Part shown: in pieces, positions 1 to 7,061 of the stretch
Layout of the letters: the number at the start of each line of letters is the position of its first letter
Numbering within the stretch: the first letter of the stretch is position 1
Assembly: GCF_001563665.1 (NCBI RefSeq)
Contig: NZ_KQ961856.1
Location: forward strand, 1-18,648
Reading direction: 5' to 3'
DNA length: 18,648 nt
Origin: Gardnerella vaginalis
Lineage (GTDB): Bacteria; Actinomycetota; Actinomycetes; Actinomycetales; Bifidobacteriaceae
Notes under the pieces: generated by a model
Told to the model about the DNA's origin: nothing
What the model saw: the letters and a program-made list of their open reading frames with translations, nothing else
Database searches by the model: none
Translations under genes and position numbers: made by a program

Positions 1-38
1 GACAAGTAACAGCCATTACTCACTAGTATGTAGAAATA

Positions 39-63
39 CACACATATGGAAAAAACATGTGTG
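39..63 (-). terminator. Weak candidate terminator hairpin after pstB
   Basis: A 7-bp perfect stem (cacacat at 39-45 with atgtgtg at 57-63) and an 11-base loop lie about 130 bases past the pstB stop. On the minus strand it is followed by a moderately T-rich stretch without a proper T run. It may end the pst transcript, but the stem is AT-rich. I see nothing else in bases 1-190. Confidence 0.3.
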
Positions 64-190
64 AAAAATCTTAAATCTCTGCCTAACTAATAGCAAAGAA
101 TACGTTGTAAACAATCCTATAGGTTCATTTACGGGATTTGCCTATCAAATGGGCTGAGCTCTCGGAGTTTATCTTAGAGAAACGTAAAAA

Positions 191-970
191 TCACCCAAAA
201 CGACCGGAAATATAACGCTCAGCTTCAGCATTACGCGGATTATTAAACATAGTAGTCGTGTCTGCAAAATACTCTAAATGACCCGGCTTGCCAACAGCTT
301 TCAAGTTAAAGAATGCTGTGTAATCAGCAACACGAGCAGCCTGCTGCATATTGTGAGTTACAATCACAATCGTGTAATCATTTTTAAGCTCGTTAATCAA
401 ATCTTCCACAGCTAGAGTAGAAATAGGATCCAGTGCGGAGCATGGCTCATCCATAAGCAATACTTGCGGATGCACAGCAACAGCTCTAGCAATGCAAAGT
501 CGCTGCTGTTGACCACCAGAAAGACCAATACCAGGCTTATCTAAGCGATTCTTAACTTCATTCCATAAGTTCGCTCCACGCAAAGCCCATTCAACAAGAT
601 CATCAGCATCTTGCTTAGAAATTTTACGATTATTCAAGCGAACGCCAGCAAGAACATTTTCACGAATAGACATAGTTGGAAAAGGATTCGGGCGCTGAAA
701 AACCATTCCAACATCTCTACGCACAGCTACAGGATCAACATCTTTAGCATATAAGTCACGTCCTTCAAGTAAGACCTGACCTTCTACGCGCGCTCCAGGA
801 GTAATCTCATGCATTCTGTCAAGAGTTCGTAAAACAGTAGACTTTCCGCAGCCAGAAGGACCTATAAAAGCCGTAACTTTATTAGGCTCAATGCTTATGT
901 TTACATCCTCTACAGCAAGAAAATCACCATAATAGATGTTCAAATTTTTCACATCAATCCGCTGACCCAT
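191..970 (-). CDS. pstB: Phosphate ABC transporter ATP-binding protein PstB
   Basis: Cytoplasmic ATPase that drives high-affinity phosphate import through the PstC/PstA channel. All ABC signatures are in place in the 259-residue protein: Walker [10 protein letters not shown] (37-45), Q-loop Gln92 in FQRPNPFP (a PstB-typical stretch), signature LSGGQ (150-154), Walker B LLMDEP (171-176) and switch histidine His206 in THNMQQ. The length matches the family (about 250-260). The ATG start has a GAGGA ribosome binding site five bases upstream. It is the last gene of the pst operon, 122 bases after the fused permease gene, and that gap holds short tandem repeats instead of a visible terminator. Function follows from clear family membership. 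Confidence 0.96.
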   Translation of the reverse strand: MGQRIDVKNLNIYYGDFLAVEDVNISIEPNKVTAFIGPSGCGKSTVLRTLDRMHEITPGARVEGQVLLEGRDLYAKDVDPVAVRRDVGMVFQRPNPFPTMSIRENVLAGVRLNNRKISKQDADDLVEWALRGANLWNEVKNRLDKPGIGLSGGQQQRLCIARAVAVHPQVLLMDEPCSALDPISTLAVEDLINELKNDYTIVIVTHNMQQAARVADYTAFFNLKAVGKPGHLEYFADTTTMFNNPRNAEAERYISGRFG

Positions 971-995
971 TACGATCCTCGCTTTCTAAAAATTT

Positions 996-1035
996 GTTAC
1001 GTCTTATTTAGTCTTGTTACGTCTTATTTCGTCTT
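996..1035. repeat. 20-bp tandem repeat, two copies, between pstC/A and pstB
   Basis: Copies at 996-1015 and 1016-1035 (unit gttacgtcttatttagtctt) differ at one base. They fill part of the 122-base gap between the permease gene and pstB. No function is evident; the repeat probably arose by slippage or duplication. Confidence 0.85.
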
Positions 1036-1051
1036 CTGTATTTCTATTTTG

Positions 1052-1095
1052 CTCTATTTCAATCTAATCAATCTATTTTTCTCTATTTCAATCTA
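1052..1095. repeat. 15-bp direct repeat spanning the permease stop codon
   Basis: ctctatttcaatcta occurs at 1052-1066 and again at 1081-1095, 29 bases apart. The second copy contains the TAG stop of the PstC-PstA fusion gene (1093-1095), so the stop codon and the following 12 bases are duplicated downstream. Confidence 0.8.
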
Positions 1096-3150
1096 TTTTG
1101 CTTTAACTGAAAACACTCGAGCAACTACCCTACCAATAATATTTAGCAATAACACGATCACAATCAAAGCTAGAGCAGCAGACCAAGCGCGTTCCATTGG
1201 AATAGTAGTTACGCACGAATCAGGAGCATTAACTGGGCAATTCGCAGAAAGCTTTGAATACTCTTGATAAACATATACAGGCAAAGTAGTCATCTGACCT
1301 TCAAACAAATTAAAATTAGTTGATGCAATAAATCCAGAAGCCATCAAAAGTGGCGCTGTTTCACCAATTACACGCGCAACAGCTAAAATGCATCCTGATA
1401 CAATTCCCGGCAACGCTGTACGCAAAACCACTTTAGTAATAGTACGTTGTTTTGTTACTCCTAAAGCTAACGAAGCTTCACGCAAATCATTAGGAACAAT
1501 TTTTAGCATTTCCTGAGCAGACTTCACAACAGTTGGAATCATAAGAATAGAAAGTGCAACTGAACCTTCAAAACCATTTATAGTTCCAGGACCTAAAAGA
1601 ATAGCAAACATAGAAAATGCAAATAAGCCGGCCACGATAGAAGGTATGCCACTCATCACATCAACCATCAAGTTAATTACACGCGCAATTCTTTTTCCAT
1701 GAGCATATTCAATTAAATAAACAGCACACATTAAGCCAATTGGAATTGAAATAACCATAGCACCAAGCGTTATTTCAAGCGTGCCAATAATAGCATGCAA
1801 AATTCCGCCATAACCGCCTGTGCCAGTTGCATTTCCACCAACTACATAAGTCATATTATGAGTCAAAAAATCTATGTTAAATCGTTTAACACCATGGACG
1901 ATTGTTGTTAAAAGCAACGATGCCAAAGGAATAATTGCAACAATAAAAGATAGAAAAATCAACACATGCATCAAAAAATCTTTGCGCTTACGCAATGCAA
2001 TAGATGACCTTGTTGGGCTAAATTTATCAAAATCTATAACTGGACTTGTTGAAGACGAAGAAACTAAATCAGACGAAACAGACGAAACAGACGAAGAAAC
2101 TTGATTAAGTTTCTTTGATTTTATAGATTTAACAAACTTTTTAAATTTAGCAAATATATTTAGTCGATTCGCGCTAGTATTAACAGCAATTTTTCTAGCA
2201 ACAAAATTTACAACAAACGAAATAACAAATAATACAAGACCTGTGCCAATTAACGCACTCACACCTAAACCATTTGCTTCAGGATATTGAGCTGCAATAT
2301 TAGCAGCAATAGTCTGATTTTGAGATGCCTTGAAAATATTGATTCCGAAAGTAAATCCCGGAGAAAGAATCATCAAAACTGCCATTGTTTCACCAAGAGC
2401 ACGTCCAAGACCTAGCATTGAAGCAGAAACAATACCAGATTTAGCAAACGGCAAAACTGCAAGCTTTATCATCTCCCACTTTGTAGCACCTAGCGCGAGC
2501 GCACCCTCTTGTTGCAAACGAGGAGCTTGTTGGAAAATATCGCGAGCCATAGAAGTTATAATTGGCAGAATCATTACTGCAAGCACAAGACTAACCGTTG
2601 CAGCACACCTAGAAGGATTTGCAACAGGACCAGCAAATAAAGGAATCCAAGACAAAAATCGCGAAATCCAATCCCAAAATGGGTACATAGCTGGAACAAG
2701 AACTAGCCCGCCCCATAAACCATAAATAACTGATGGTATTGCAGCCAATAAATCCACTACTGAACTTAGAAAAGGAACGATTTTTTTAGGCGCGTAATGA
2801 GATATGAAAAGCGCAATACCAATAGCTACAAAGAATGCAAAGCATAAAGCAAGTGCAGACATTAAAACAGTTCCGAAGATGAGAGGAATCACATAACTTA
2901 AGAAGTTATGTGATTTCCCCCCAGTAAAATCCGCATAAACGCTAGAAAGTTGATTTCGATCTGCAAAAATCAAAGGAGTTGCACGAAACAGCAAAAATAT
3001 AGCTACAGCTGCAAGTATCAACAAAATCAAAATACCGCAAATACAAGCAACATACTTAAATATGTGATCTAAAGTATGCATACTACGATTACGCGAAAAA
3101 CCTTGCTTGTTTGAATCCGCATCCGCAACTACATTCATCGTAGAACTCAC
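1093..3150 (-). CDS. pstC-pstA: Fused phosphate ABC transporter permease PstC-PstA
   Basis: One uninterrupted 685-residue frame holds both membrane subunits of the phosphate importer, which are normally separate proteins of about 300 residues. Residues about 1-320 are PstC-like, with membrane spans and the cytoplasmic EAA loop EGALALGATKWEMIKL (215-230). Residues about 386-685 are PstA-like, with GTLEITLGAMVISIPIG (456-472) and a second EAA loop EASLALGVTKQRTITK (558-573). Between them is a basic, then Ser-rich linker (about 322-385) that looks disordered. The start is GTG with AGGAG five bases upstream; an overlapping ATG is out of frame. I see no ribosome binding site at the PstA junction (nearest Met394), so a single fused protein is expected. 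It lies between pstS and pstB. The family is certain; the functional consequence of fusion is inference. Confidence 0.95.
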   Translation of the reverse strand: MSSTMNVVADADSNKQGFSRNRSMHTLDHIFKYVACICGILILLILAAVAIFLLFRATPLIFADRNQLSSVYADFTGGKSHNFLSYVIPLIFGTVLMSALALCFAFFVAIGIALFISHYAPKKIVPFLSSVVDLLAAIPSVIYGLWGGLVLVPAMYPFWDWISRFLSWIPLFAGPVANPSRCAATVSLVLAVMILPIITSMARDIFQQAPRLQQEGALALGATKWEMIKLAVLPFAKSGIVSASMLGLGRALGETMAVLMILSPGFTFGINIFKASQNQTIAANIAAQYPEANGLGVSALIGTGLVLFVISFVVNFVARKIAVNTSANRLNIFAKFKKFVKSIKSKKLNQVSSSVSSVSSDLVSSSSTSPVIDFDKFSPTRSSIALRKRKDFLMHVLIFLSFIVAIIPLASLLLTTIVHGVKRFNIDFLTHNMTYVVGGNATGTGGYGGILHAIIGTLEITLGAMVISIPIGLMCAVYLIEYAHGKRIARVINLMVDVMSGIPSIVAGLFAFSMFAILLGPGTINGFEGSVALSILMIPTVVKSAQEMLKIVPNDLREASLALGVTKQRTITKVVLRTALPGIVSGCILAVARVIGETAPLLMASGFIASTNFNLFEGQMTTLPVYVYQEYSKLSANCPVNAPDSCVTTIPMERAWSAALALIVIVLLLNIIGRVVARVFSVKAK
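2053..2101. repeat. In-frame short repeats encoding the Ser-rich PstC-PstA linker
   Basis: A 9-bp unit gacgaaaca occurs at 2072-2080 and 2081-2089, followed by a variant at 2090. A 13-bp copy of agacgaagaaact at 2053-2065 recurs at 2089-2101. Spacings are multiples of three, so copy-number change would lengthen or shorten the linker without breaking the frame. Confidence 0.8.
2887..2915. repeat. Perfect 13-bp inverted repeat inside the PstC coding region
   Basis: aatcacataactt (2887-2899) and aagttatgtgatt (2903-2915) flank a 3-base loop. With one bulged base the stem extends two further G-C pairs. It encodes residues about 79-88, in a loop after the first PstC span. No T run follows on the minus strand, so it is not a standard terminator; it may be an mRNA hairpin. 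Confidence 0.75.
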
Positions 3151-3233
3151 TCATGCTCCTTTTACAGATAATGTCTTAATAATATCAGACATGTTCTAGC
3201 TTTTTCAGCTATGTTATAGCTTTATAACAATTA

Positions 3234-4445
3234 TCATTTAATAGATTGAATTGATGCGTTTATTTTACTTACAACATCTTGTGGAAGTGGCGCGCTACCA
3301 GATGCACTTCTGGCAGCATTCTGACCTTCATTGCTAACTACATAACTTAACCATGATTTCACAAACTTCGCTGTAGATTTGTCTTTGTACGCATTGCAAG
3401 CAATGTCATAAGACACAAGAAGTATAGGATAAGCTCCTTGCTTTTTAGTTAAATGATTTATTTTAACAACTACGCGATTTTTACCAAATGCTTCTGTATC
3501 TACATCAGAATCAGAGAGAGTAGCAGATGCTCCTTCAGCTGAAATCGCACTGTAAGTATCTGCAACTTTCACAGCAACTGTTCCTAATTTGCCTACTTGA
3601 GAGAAATCAGCGTATCCAATTGCGCCATCTGCCATACGTATTGTTGAAACTACTCCAGAAGTGCCTTTTGCTCCTTGACCTACGCTATTAGGCCAATTTT
3701 CAGAAAGGTCATATTTCCAATCATTTGGTGCTGCATCTTTTATGTAGCTTAAGAAATTCTGAGTTGTGCCAGACTTATCTGAACGATGTACAACAGTAAT
3801 AGCTTTATTCGGAAGAGAAATATCTGGATTTTGAGATTTAATAGCATCATCATCCCAACTTGTGATTTTCCCATCGAAAATTTTAGCTATCGTAGAAGCA
3901 TCCATGTTAATATGCTTGCCTGCATCTGAAACACCTTTTAGATTAAATGCTATTGCAATAGGAGATACATATACAGGCACATCGAAAGCAGTAGTTCCAT
4001 TTGCACACACTGATTTAGATTGCTTTACTTCATCATTACTTAAGAATTTATCTGATCCAGCCCAAGCTGTAGCGCCAGTCATAAAAGTTGTAACTCCTGC
4101 GCCAGAACCAGTTGGATTATATGCGATTTTAGCTTCAGGATTTTTCGCTTGGAATCCTGCAATCCAAGCTTCCACAGCAACTTGTTGAGAAGATGCTCCA
4201 GATCCTTGGAAATTTCCAGAAATTTTAGTGTTAGCAGACCCGGATGCGGATGTGTTATCTGCAGGAACGTTATCTCCGCAAGCAGCGCACGTTGCGCACA
4301 AGCCAAATGTAAGCGCTGCTACAGCAGCAGCGCGAAACTTAAATATGCTTTTATTTGTACTTAATTTTGTAGTACTTAGCTTTGTAGTACTTAATTTTGT
4401 TGGAATTAACTTGATTATATTCATTTTGTTCATATTTTTACGCAT
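3234..4445 (-). CDS. pstS: Phosphate-binding lipoprotein PstS
   Basis: Extracellular receptor that captures phosphate and hands it to the PstC-PstA channel. I chose the ATG at 4445 (403 residues) because an AAAGGAAAG site lies just upstream; a GTG at 4490 would add 15 residues without a good site. The N-terminus has basic residues, a repeated TKLST segment, a hydrophobic stretch (AAAVAALTFGLCATCAA) and a probable lipid-modified Cys56 followed by GDN. The cysteine at position -3 makes this an untypical lipobox. Phosphate-binding motifs are visible: GSGASSQ near the start of the mature protein, TGSGAGVTTF, AGSD, and HRSDKSGTTQNF. First gene of the pst operon, 83 bases before the permease. Phosphate-starvation control is likely from the family but is not proved here. 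Confidence 0.95.
   Translation of the reverse strand: MRKNMNKMNIIKLIPTKLSTTKLSTTKLSTNKSIFKFRAAAVAALTFGLCATCAACGDNVPADNTSASGSANTKISGNFQGSGASSQQVAVEAWIAGFQAKNPEAKIAYNPTGSGAGVTTFMTGATAWAGSDKFLSNDEVKQSKSVCANGTTAFDVPVYVSPIAIAFNLKGVSDAGKHINMDASTIAKIFDGKITSWDDDAIKSQNPDISLPNKAITVVHRSDKSGTTQNFLSYIKDAAPNDWKYDLSENWPNSVGQGAKGTSGVVSTIRMADGAIGYADFSQVGKLGTVAVKVADTYSAISAEGASATLSDSDVDTEAFGKNRVVVKINHLTKKQGAYPILLVSYDIACNAYKDKSTAKFVKSWLSYVVSNEGQNAARSASGSAPLPQDVVSKINASIQSIK
4357..4401. repeat. 15-bp repeat, three copies, in the PstS signal peptide n-region
   Basis: Units at 4357-4371, 4372-4386 and 4387-4401 (gtacttaattttgta and close variants) encode a tandem TKLST-type pentapeptide. The repeat sits between the start and the hydrophobic core of the lipoprotein signal and lengthens its n-region to about 38 residues, far more than usual. 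Confidence 0.9.
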
Positions 4446-4570
4446 ATTCTTCTTTCCTTTCGCGAAGAATTGCCTTGCGCTCCACCACACTTTCGCGTTC
4501 CTATAGCCGTATTGCGAATTGAGCGCATTTTCTTAACTTACCCTATCTTTTTTTATTAACGCAATCATCA

Positions 4571-4599
4571 TAAATAGGTGGGTTAAACCTAACCGGCAA
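4571..4599 (-). promoter_or_regulatory. Candidate pstS promoter with palindrome in the spacer
   Basis: On the minus strand TTGCCG (4599-4594), 17 bases, then TATTTA (4576-4571) would start a transcript about 120 bases before the pstS start. The spacer holds the palindrome ggttaaacc (4581-4589), a possible operator. It does not clearly match the GTTCACC-type PhoP repeats known from other Actinobacteria. The rest of the 4446-4752 gap shows no gene or clear structure. Confidence 0.35.
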
Positions 4600-4752
4600 A
4601 AATACGTATATTGCAAAAAGTGACGGCATTTAGCACTACGAATTTCAATACTTGCACAAGAAAGGAGTCGGCAACCAATACGGCGTGTCGAAAAGTTACT
4701 GGCGAACGTTTATATAACAATTAAAGCTATATATTTTTAATACGAACATAAA

Positions 4753-5454
4753 TCACAAATTACGAATAATATTAACTGTAATTTTTGCAGCAGTATCTGC
4801 ATATTCTGAAATATCAAAAGTATGGAAAGTTTCGTATTCTGTATCCGCGTTATCACTCATTGCTCGCACAATCAATGCTGGAACATCATTACGCGCTGCT
4901 ACATGAAGTACAGCAGCTCCTTCCATTTCAACAGCATCTGCATGAGTTTTTTCAATTACTTCCGCAACTTTTGAAGGAGTATCAACAAAATATCCACCAG
5001 AAGCAATAGTTCCCGAAATATGCGTAATTCCCATTTTATTAAGCACTTGATTAGCTACTTGCAACAAATAATCATCAGAATGGAACTCGCTCGTAAAAGG
5101 TTTCCATTGACCTATCAAACGCATATCCGTATCTAAATATTTTAATGTTTGCCCAAGCACAACATCATTTGTATGTAAATTTTTATTAAGATTTCCAGCA
5201 ATACCAGAAAAAATTACAGCTTGAGGATTATAAGTGTCAATAAGATATTGCACAGTTGCAGCAGCATTTACTAAACCCATTCCGCCAACAGTAGCAACCA
5301 CATCAATTTTTCTTTGATTTACACTAAAAAGCTGCCCTTGAGATACATCAAGACTAGCAAAATTCTTATGAGTTACATCATTAAGTTCACTAGCGATATG
5401 TGAAATTTCCTCTTCTAAAGCGCCAACAATAGCAACTCTTTCGACATTATGCAT
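4753..5454 (-). CDS. mtnN: 5'-methylthioadenosine/S-adenosylhomocysteine nucleosidase
   Basis: Cytoplasmic enzyme that cleaves adenine from methylthioadenosine and S-adenosylhomocysteine, clearing S-adenosylmethionine by-products; in organisms with LuxS it also feeds AI-2 production. The 233-residue length from the ATG at 5454 matches E. coli (232). That start has an AAAGGAAA site and is preferred over an upstream ATG at 5496. Expected active-site residues are present: Glu16 in GALEEEI, SGIAGN (83-88), Glu178 in VEMEGAA, and Asp201 in RAMSDNAD, matching E. coli Glu12, Glu174 and Asp197. It starts 51 bases after the aroG stop on the same strand, so the two are probably co-transcribed. No SAM- or SAH-type riboswitch is visible upstream. 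Confidence 0.95.
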   Translation of the reverse strand: MHNVERVAIVGALEEEISHIASELNDVTHKNFASLDVSQGQLFSVNQRKIDVVATVGGMGLVNAAATVQYLIDTYNPQAVIFSGIAGNLNKNLHTNDVVLGQTLKYLDTDMRLIGQWKPFTSEFHSDDYLLQVANQVLNKMGITHISGTIASGGYFVDTPSKVAEVIEKTHADAVEMEGAAVLHVAARNDVPALIVRAMSDNADTEYETFHTFDISEYADTAAKITVNIIRNL

Positions 5455-5505
5455 AAAATTATTTCCTTTACATTGAGCTTGATGATTTTTCAACAAAATA
5501 TTTGA

Positions 5506-6687
5506 TTACAATTTACGGCGAGAAGATACAGACGAAGCAAGAGTATTAAGCAAAGCAGCAGTATCTTCCCAAGAAATACAACGATCAGTAATAGACTTGC
5601 CGTATTCAAGCTCACTAAGAGGAGCAGGATCTTGATTACCACCTTTTAAGAAACTCTCCATCATAACGCCTTTAATACCCTGCTCACCTTCAGCCAAACG
5701 CTTAGCAATCTCACGAACAACCTCAATTTGACGATGCTCATCCTTACCAGAATTTCCATGAGAACAATCAACCACGACACCGTTAGAAGCCATGCAACTT
5801 GTACCAAGCCTTAATCGGACAGATGCAACTGCAGCAGCAACGCAAGCAGCATCATAATTTGGACCTTTACTAGATCCACGTAAAACAACGTGACAATCAG
5901 GATTACCAAGAGTTTGAACAGCACAAGCCCTACCAAGATGGTCAATACCAAAGAAAGTATGACGCTGACTTGCAGCCAAACAACCATTTACAGCAGCAAC
6001 AACTGATCCATCAGTAGCATTCTTAAAACCAACAGGCATAGAAAGACCACTAGCAAGCTGACGATGAATCTGCGACTCAGTATTCCTTGCACCTATTGCT
6101 CCCCAACTTACAGCATCAGCAATAAACTGTGGACTAGTTGGCTCTAAAAACTCCGTTGCTGCAGCCAAACCAGCATCCAAAACTCCAAGTAAAGTGCGGC
6201 GAGCTAAAAGCAAACCTTTATGAATATCGTGAGTGCCATCAATATCTGGATCGTTAATCAAACCCTTCCAACCAAGAGCCGTACGAGGCTTTTCAAAATA
6301 CACTCGCATAACTATTAAAAGCTCATTTTCAAGCTTCTTACGAAGTTTAGATAAACGCTCAGCATAATCAAGCGCCGCCTTAGGATCATGCACAGAACAA
6401 GGTCCAACAATTACAAGCAAACGATCATCATCGCCATTCAAGCAGCTTCGAATCTCATCACGCGATTGAGCAACAATATCTTGTGCACATTTAGATAATG
6501 GCAATTCTCCAAGAACTTTTGCAGGAGTTGGCAACGGTTCAAGCTCTAGTACACGGCGGTTAATAATGCGATCAACACCAACTCTATCTTCCCAACGCAT
6601 GAATTTAGCAGAATTAAATGGATCTTTCTCCTCTTCAACAGCTTTCTTAACAGCAAGTGCGTTACGTTTCTCAAAAGTAGATTCCAT
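5506..6687 (-). CDS. aroG: 3-deoxy-7-phosphoheptulonate (DAHP) synthase, AroG family
   Basis: First enzyme of the shikimate pathway, joining phosphoenolpyruvate and erythrose 4-phosphate in the cytoplasm. At 393 residues it is a class I (AroF/G/H-type) enzyme, slightly longer than E. coli AroG (350). Metal and substrate residues are all visible: Cys97 in GPCSVHD, Arg128 and Lys133 in MRVYFEKPRT, His310 in VDCSHGNSGK, Glu344 in MMESFLKGGNQ and Asp368 in SITDRCISW. The ATG has AGGATGG upstream. Immediately before it, in frame and ending in a TAA that abuts the ATG, is a possible 10-codon leader. Which aromatic amino acid inhibits the enzyme cannot be read from the sequence. Upstream lies the palindrome-rich gap after pepC. 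Confidence 0.95.
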   Translation of the reverse strand: MESTFEKRNALAVKKAVEEEKDPFNSAKFMRWEDRVGVDRIINRRVLELEPLPTPAKVLGELPLSKCAQDIVAQSRDEIRSCLNGDDDRLLVIVGPCSVHDPKAALDYAERLSKLRKKLENELLIVMRVYFEKPRTALGWKGLINDPDIDGTHDIHKGLLLARRTLLGVLDAGLAAATEFLEPTSPQFIADAVSWGAIGARNTESQIHRQLASGLSMPVGFKNATDGSVVAAVNGCLAASQRHTFFGIDHLGRACAVQTLGNPDCHVVLRGSSKGPNYDAACVAAAVASVRLRLGTSCMASNGVVVDCSHGNSGKDEHRQIEVVREIAKRLAEGEQGIKGVMMESFLKGGNQDPAPLSELEYGKSITDRCISWEDTAALLNTLASSVSSRRKL

Positions 6688-6711
6688 TTACAACCATCCT
6701 AATAAAAACAC

Positions 6712-6727
6712 ACTCGGCATAGTCCGA
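6712..6727 (-). promoter_or_regulatory. Small hairpin upstream of aroG
   Basis: The minus strand reads ctcgg-actatg-ccgag, a 5-bp G/C-rich stem with a 6-base loop, 25 bases before the aroG start. The loop contains the ATG of the possible leader ORF. It may be incidental. Confidence 0.3.
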
Positions 6728-6747
6728 GCTTGCGTTGTAAGTCCACA

Positions 6748-6817
6748 AACTTAATGTGGTCGGTACGCGTTTTAAGAACGCGTACCGCCGCGCTCACGCG
6801 AAAAGCACACCGTGCTT
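6748..6817. repeat. 70-bp dispersed repeat, copy 1
   Basis: This stretch recurs at 6923-6992 with one mismatch (t6760 versus c6935), offset 175 bases. It holds a perfect 11-bp palindrome (cggtacgcgtt / aacgcgtaccg, 6761-6787, 5-base loop) and a weaker inner hairpin (agcac-acc-gtgct). Its outer arm cgccgcgctcac has no good local partner, so this copy looks partly decayed compared with copy 2. No ORF or transposase is associated. Confidence 0.92.
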
Positions 6818-6834
6818 CTGCACTAAGCGGCTCA

Positions 6835-6885
6835 GAGCTTTGGAGTAGGCTAATTTCCTAGTGAAATTAGCCTACTCCAAAGCTC
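6835..6885. repeat. Perfect 22-bp inverted repeat in the pepC-aroG gap
   Basis: The arms 6835-6856 and 6864-6885 are perfectly complementary and flank a 7-base loop (cctagtg). It follows repeat copy 1 at the position where copy 2 is followed by the pepC stop hairpin. No T run follows on either strand, so it is not a standard intrinsic terminator. Confidence 0.93.
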
Positions 6886-6922
6886 CCAACCAATACAACA
6901 TCGCGAACCAAACCAAAACACC

Positions 6923-6992
6923 AACTTAATGTGGCCGGTACGCGTTTTAAGAACGCGTACCGCCGCGCTCACGCGAAAAGCACACCGTGCTT
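6923..6992. repeat. 70-bp dispersed repeat, copy 2
   Basis: Second copy of the 6748-6817 repeat, with 69 of 70 bases identical. It contains the same 11-bp palindrome at 6936-6962 and the left half of an intact nested palindrome (see 6961-7013). Confidence 0.92.
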
Positions 6993-7013
6993 TTCACAAT
7001 AGTGAGCGCGGCG
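6961..7013. repeat. Nested palindrome, outer 12-bp and inner 8-bp stems
   Basis: Outer arms cgccgcgctcac (6961-6972) and gtgagcgcggcg (7002-7013) enclose a second perfect hairpin, aaaagcac-acc-gtgctttt (6976-6994). The left outer arm shares two bases with the neighbouring 6936-6962 palindrome and the right outer arm shares three with the 7011-7061 hairpin, so three palindromes run on without spacing. Confidence 0.92.
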
Positions 7014-7061
7014 CATTAGGTTAGCTTGAAATCCTAATGATTTCAAGCTATGCTAATGCGC
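7011..7061 (-). repeat. Long hairpin overlapping the end of pepC
   Basis: Outer arms gcgcattag (7011-7019) and ctaatgcgc (7053-7061) plus inner arms tagcttgaaatc (7022-7033) and gatttcaagcta (7039-7050) give about 21 paired bases with one 2-base internal mismatch and a 5-base loop. The pepC stop (7048-7050) and the codons for its last residues (GALA) form part of one arm. It could act in termination or mRNA protection, but there is no T run; GC-rich palindromes follow. Confidence 0.9.

Noticed and set aside
2330..2725. A 131-codon plus-strand frame opposite the permease
   Set aside because: Antisense to the conserved PstC domain, with no ribosome binding site and no recognisable protein.
1093..3150. 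Assembly frameshift joining separate pstC and pstA
   Set aside because: The linker is open in one frame, has no remnant ribosome binding site before the PstA half and is encoded by in-frame repeats, so a real fusion fits better, though reads should confirm it.
4446..4490. PstS starting at the upstream GTG (418 residues)
   Set aside because: The downstream ATG at 4445 has a much better ribosome binding site; the upstream extension has none and would put extra residues before the signal peptide.
5455..5505. SAM/SAH riboswitch in front of mtnN
   Set aside because: Only 51 bases separate aroG and mtnN and no suitable conserved structure is visible.
6748..7013. CRISPR array or insertion sequence in the pepC-aroG gap
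   Set aside because: Only two 70-bp copies, no regular spacers, no cas genes, no transposase and no target-site duplication that I can see; better described as a palindromic repeat element.
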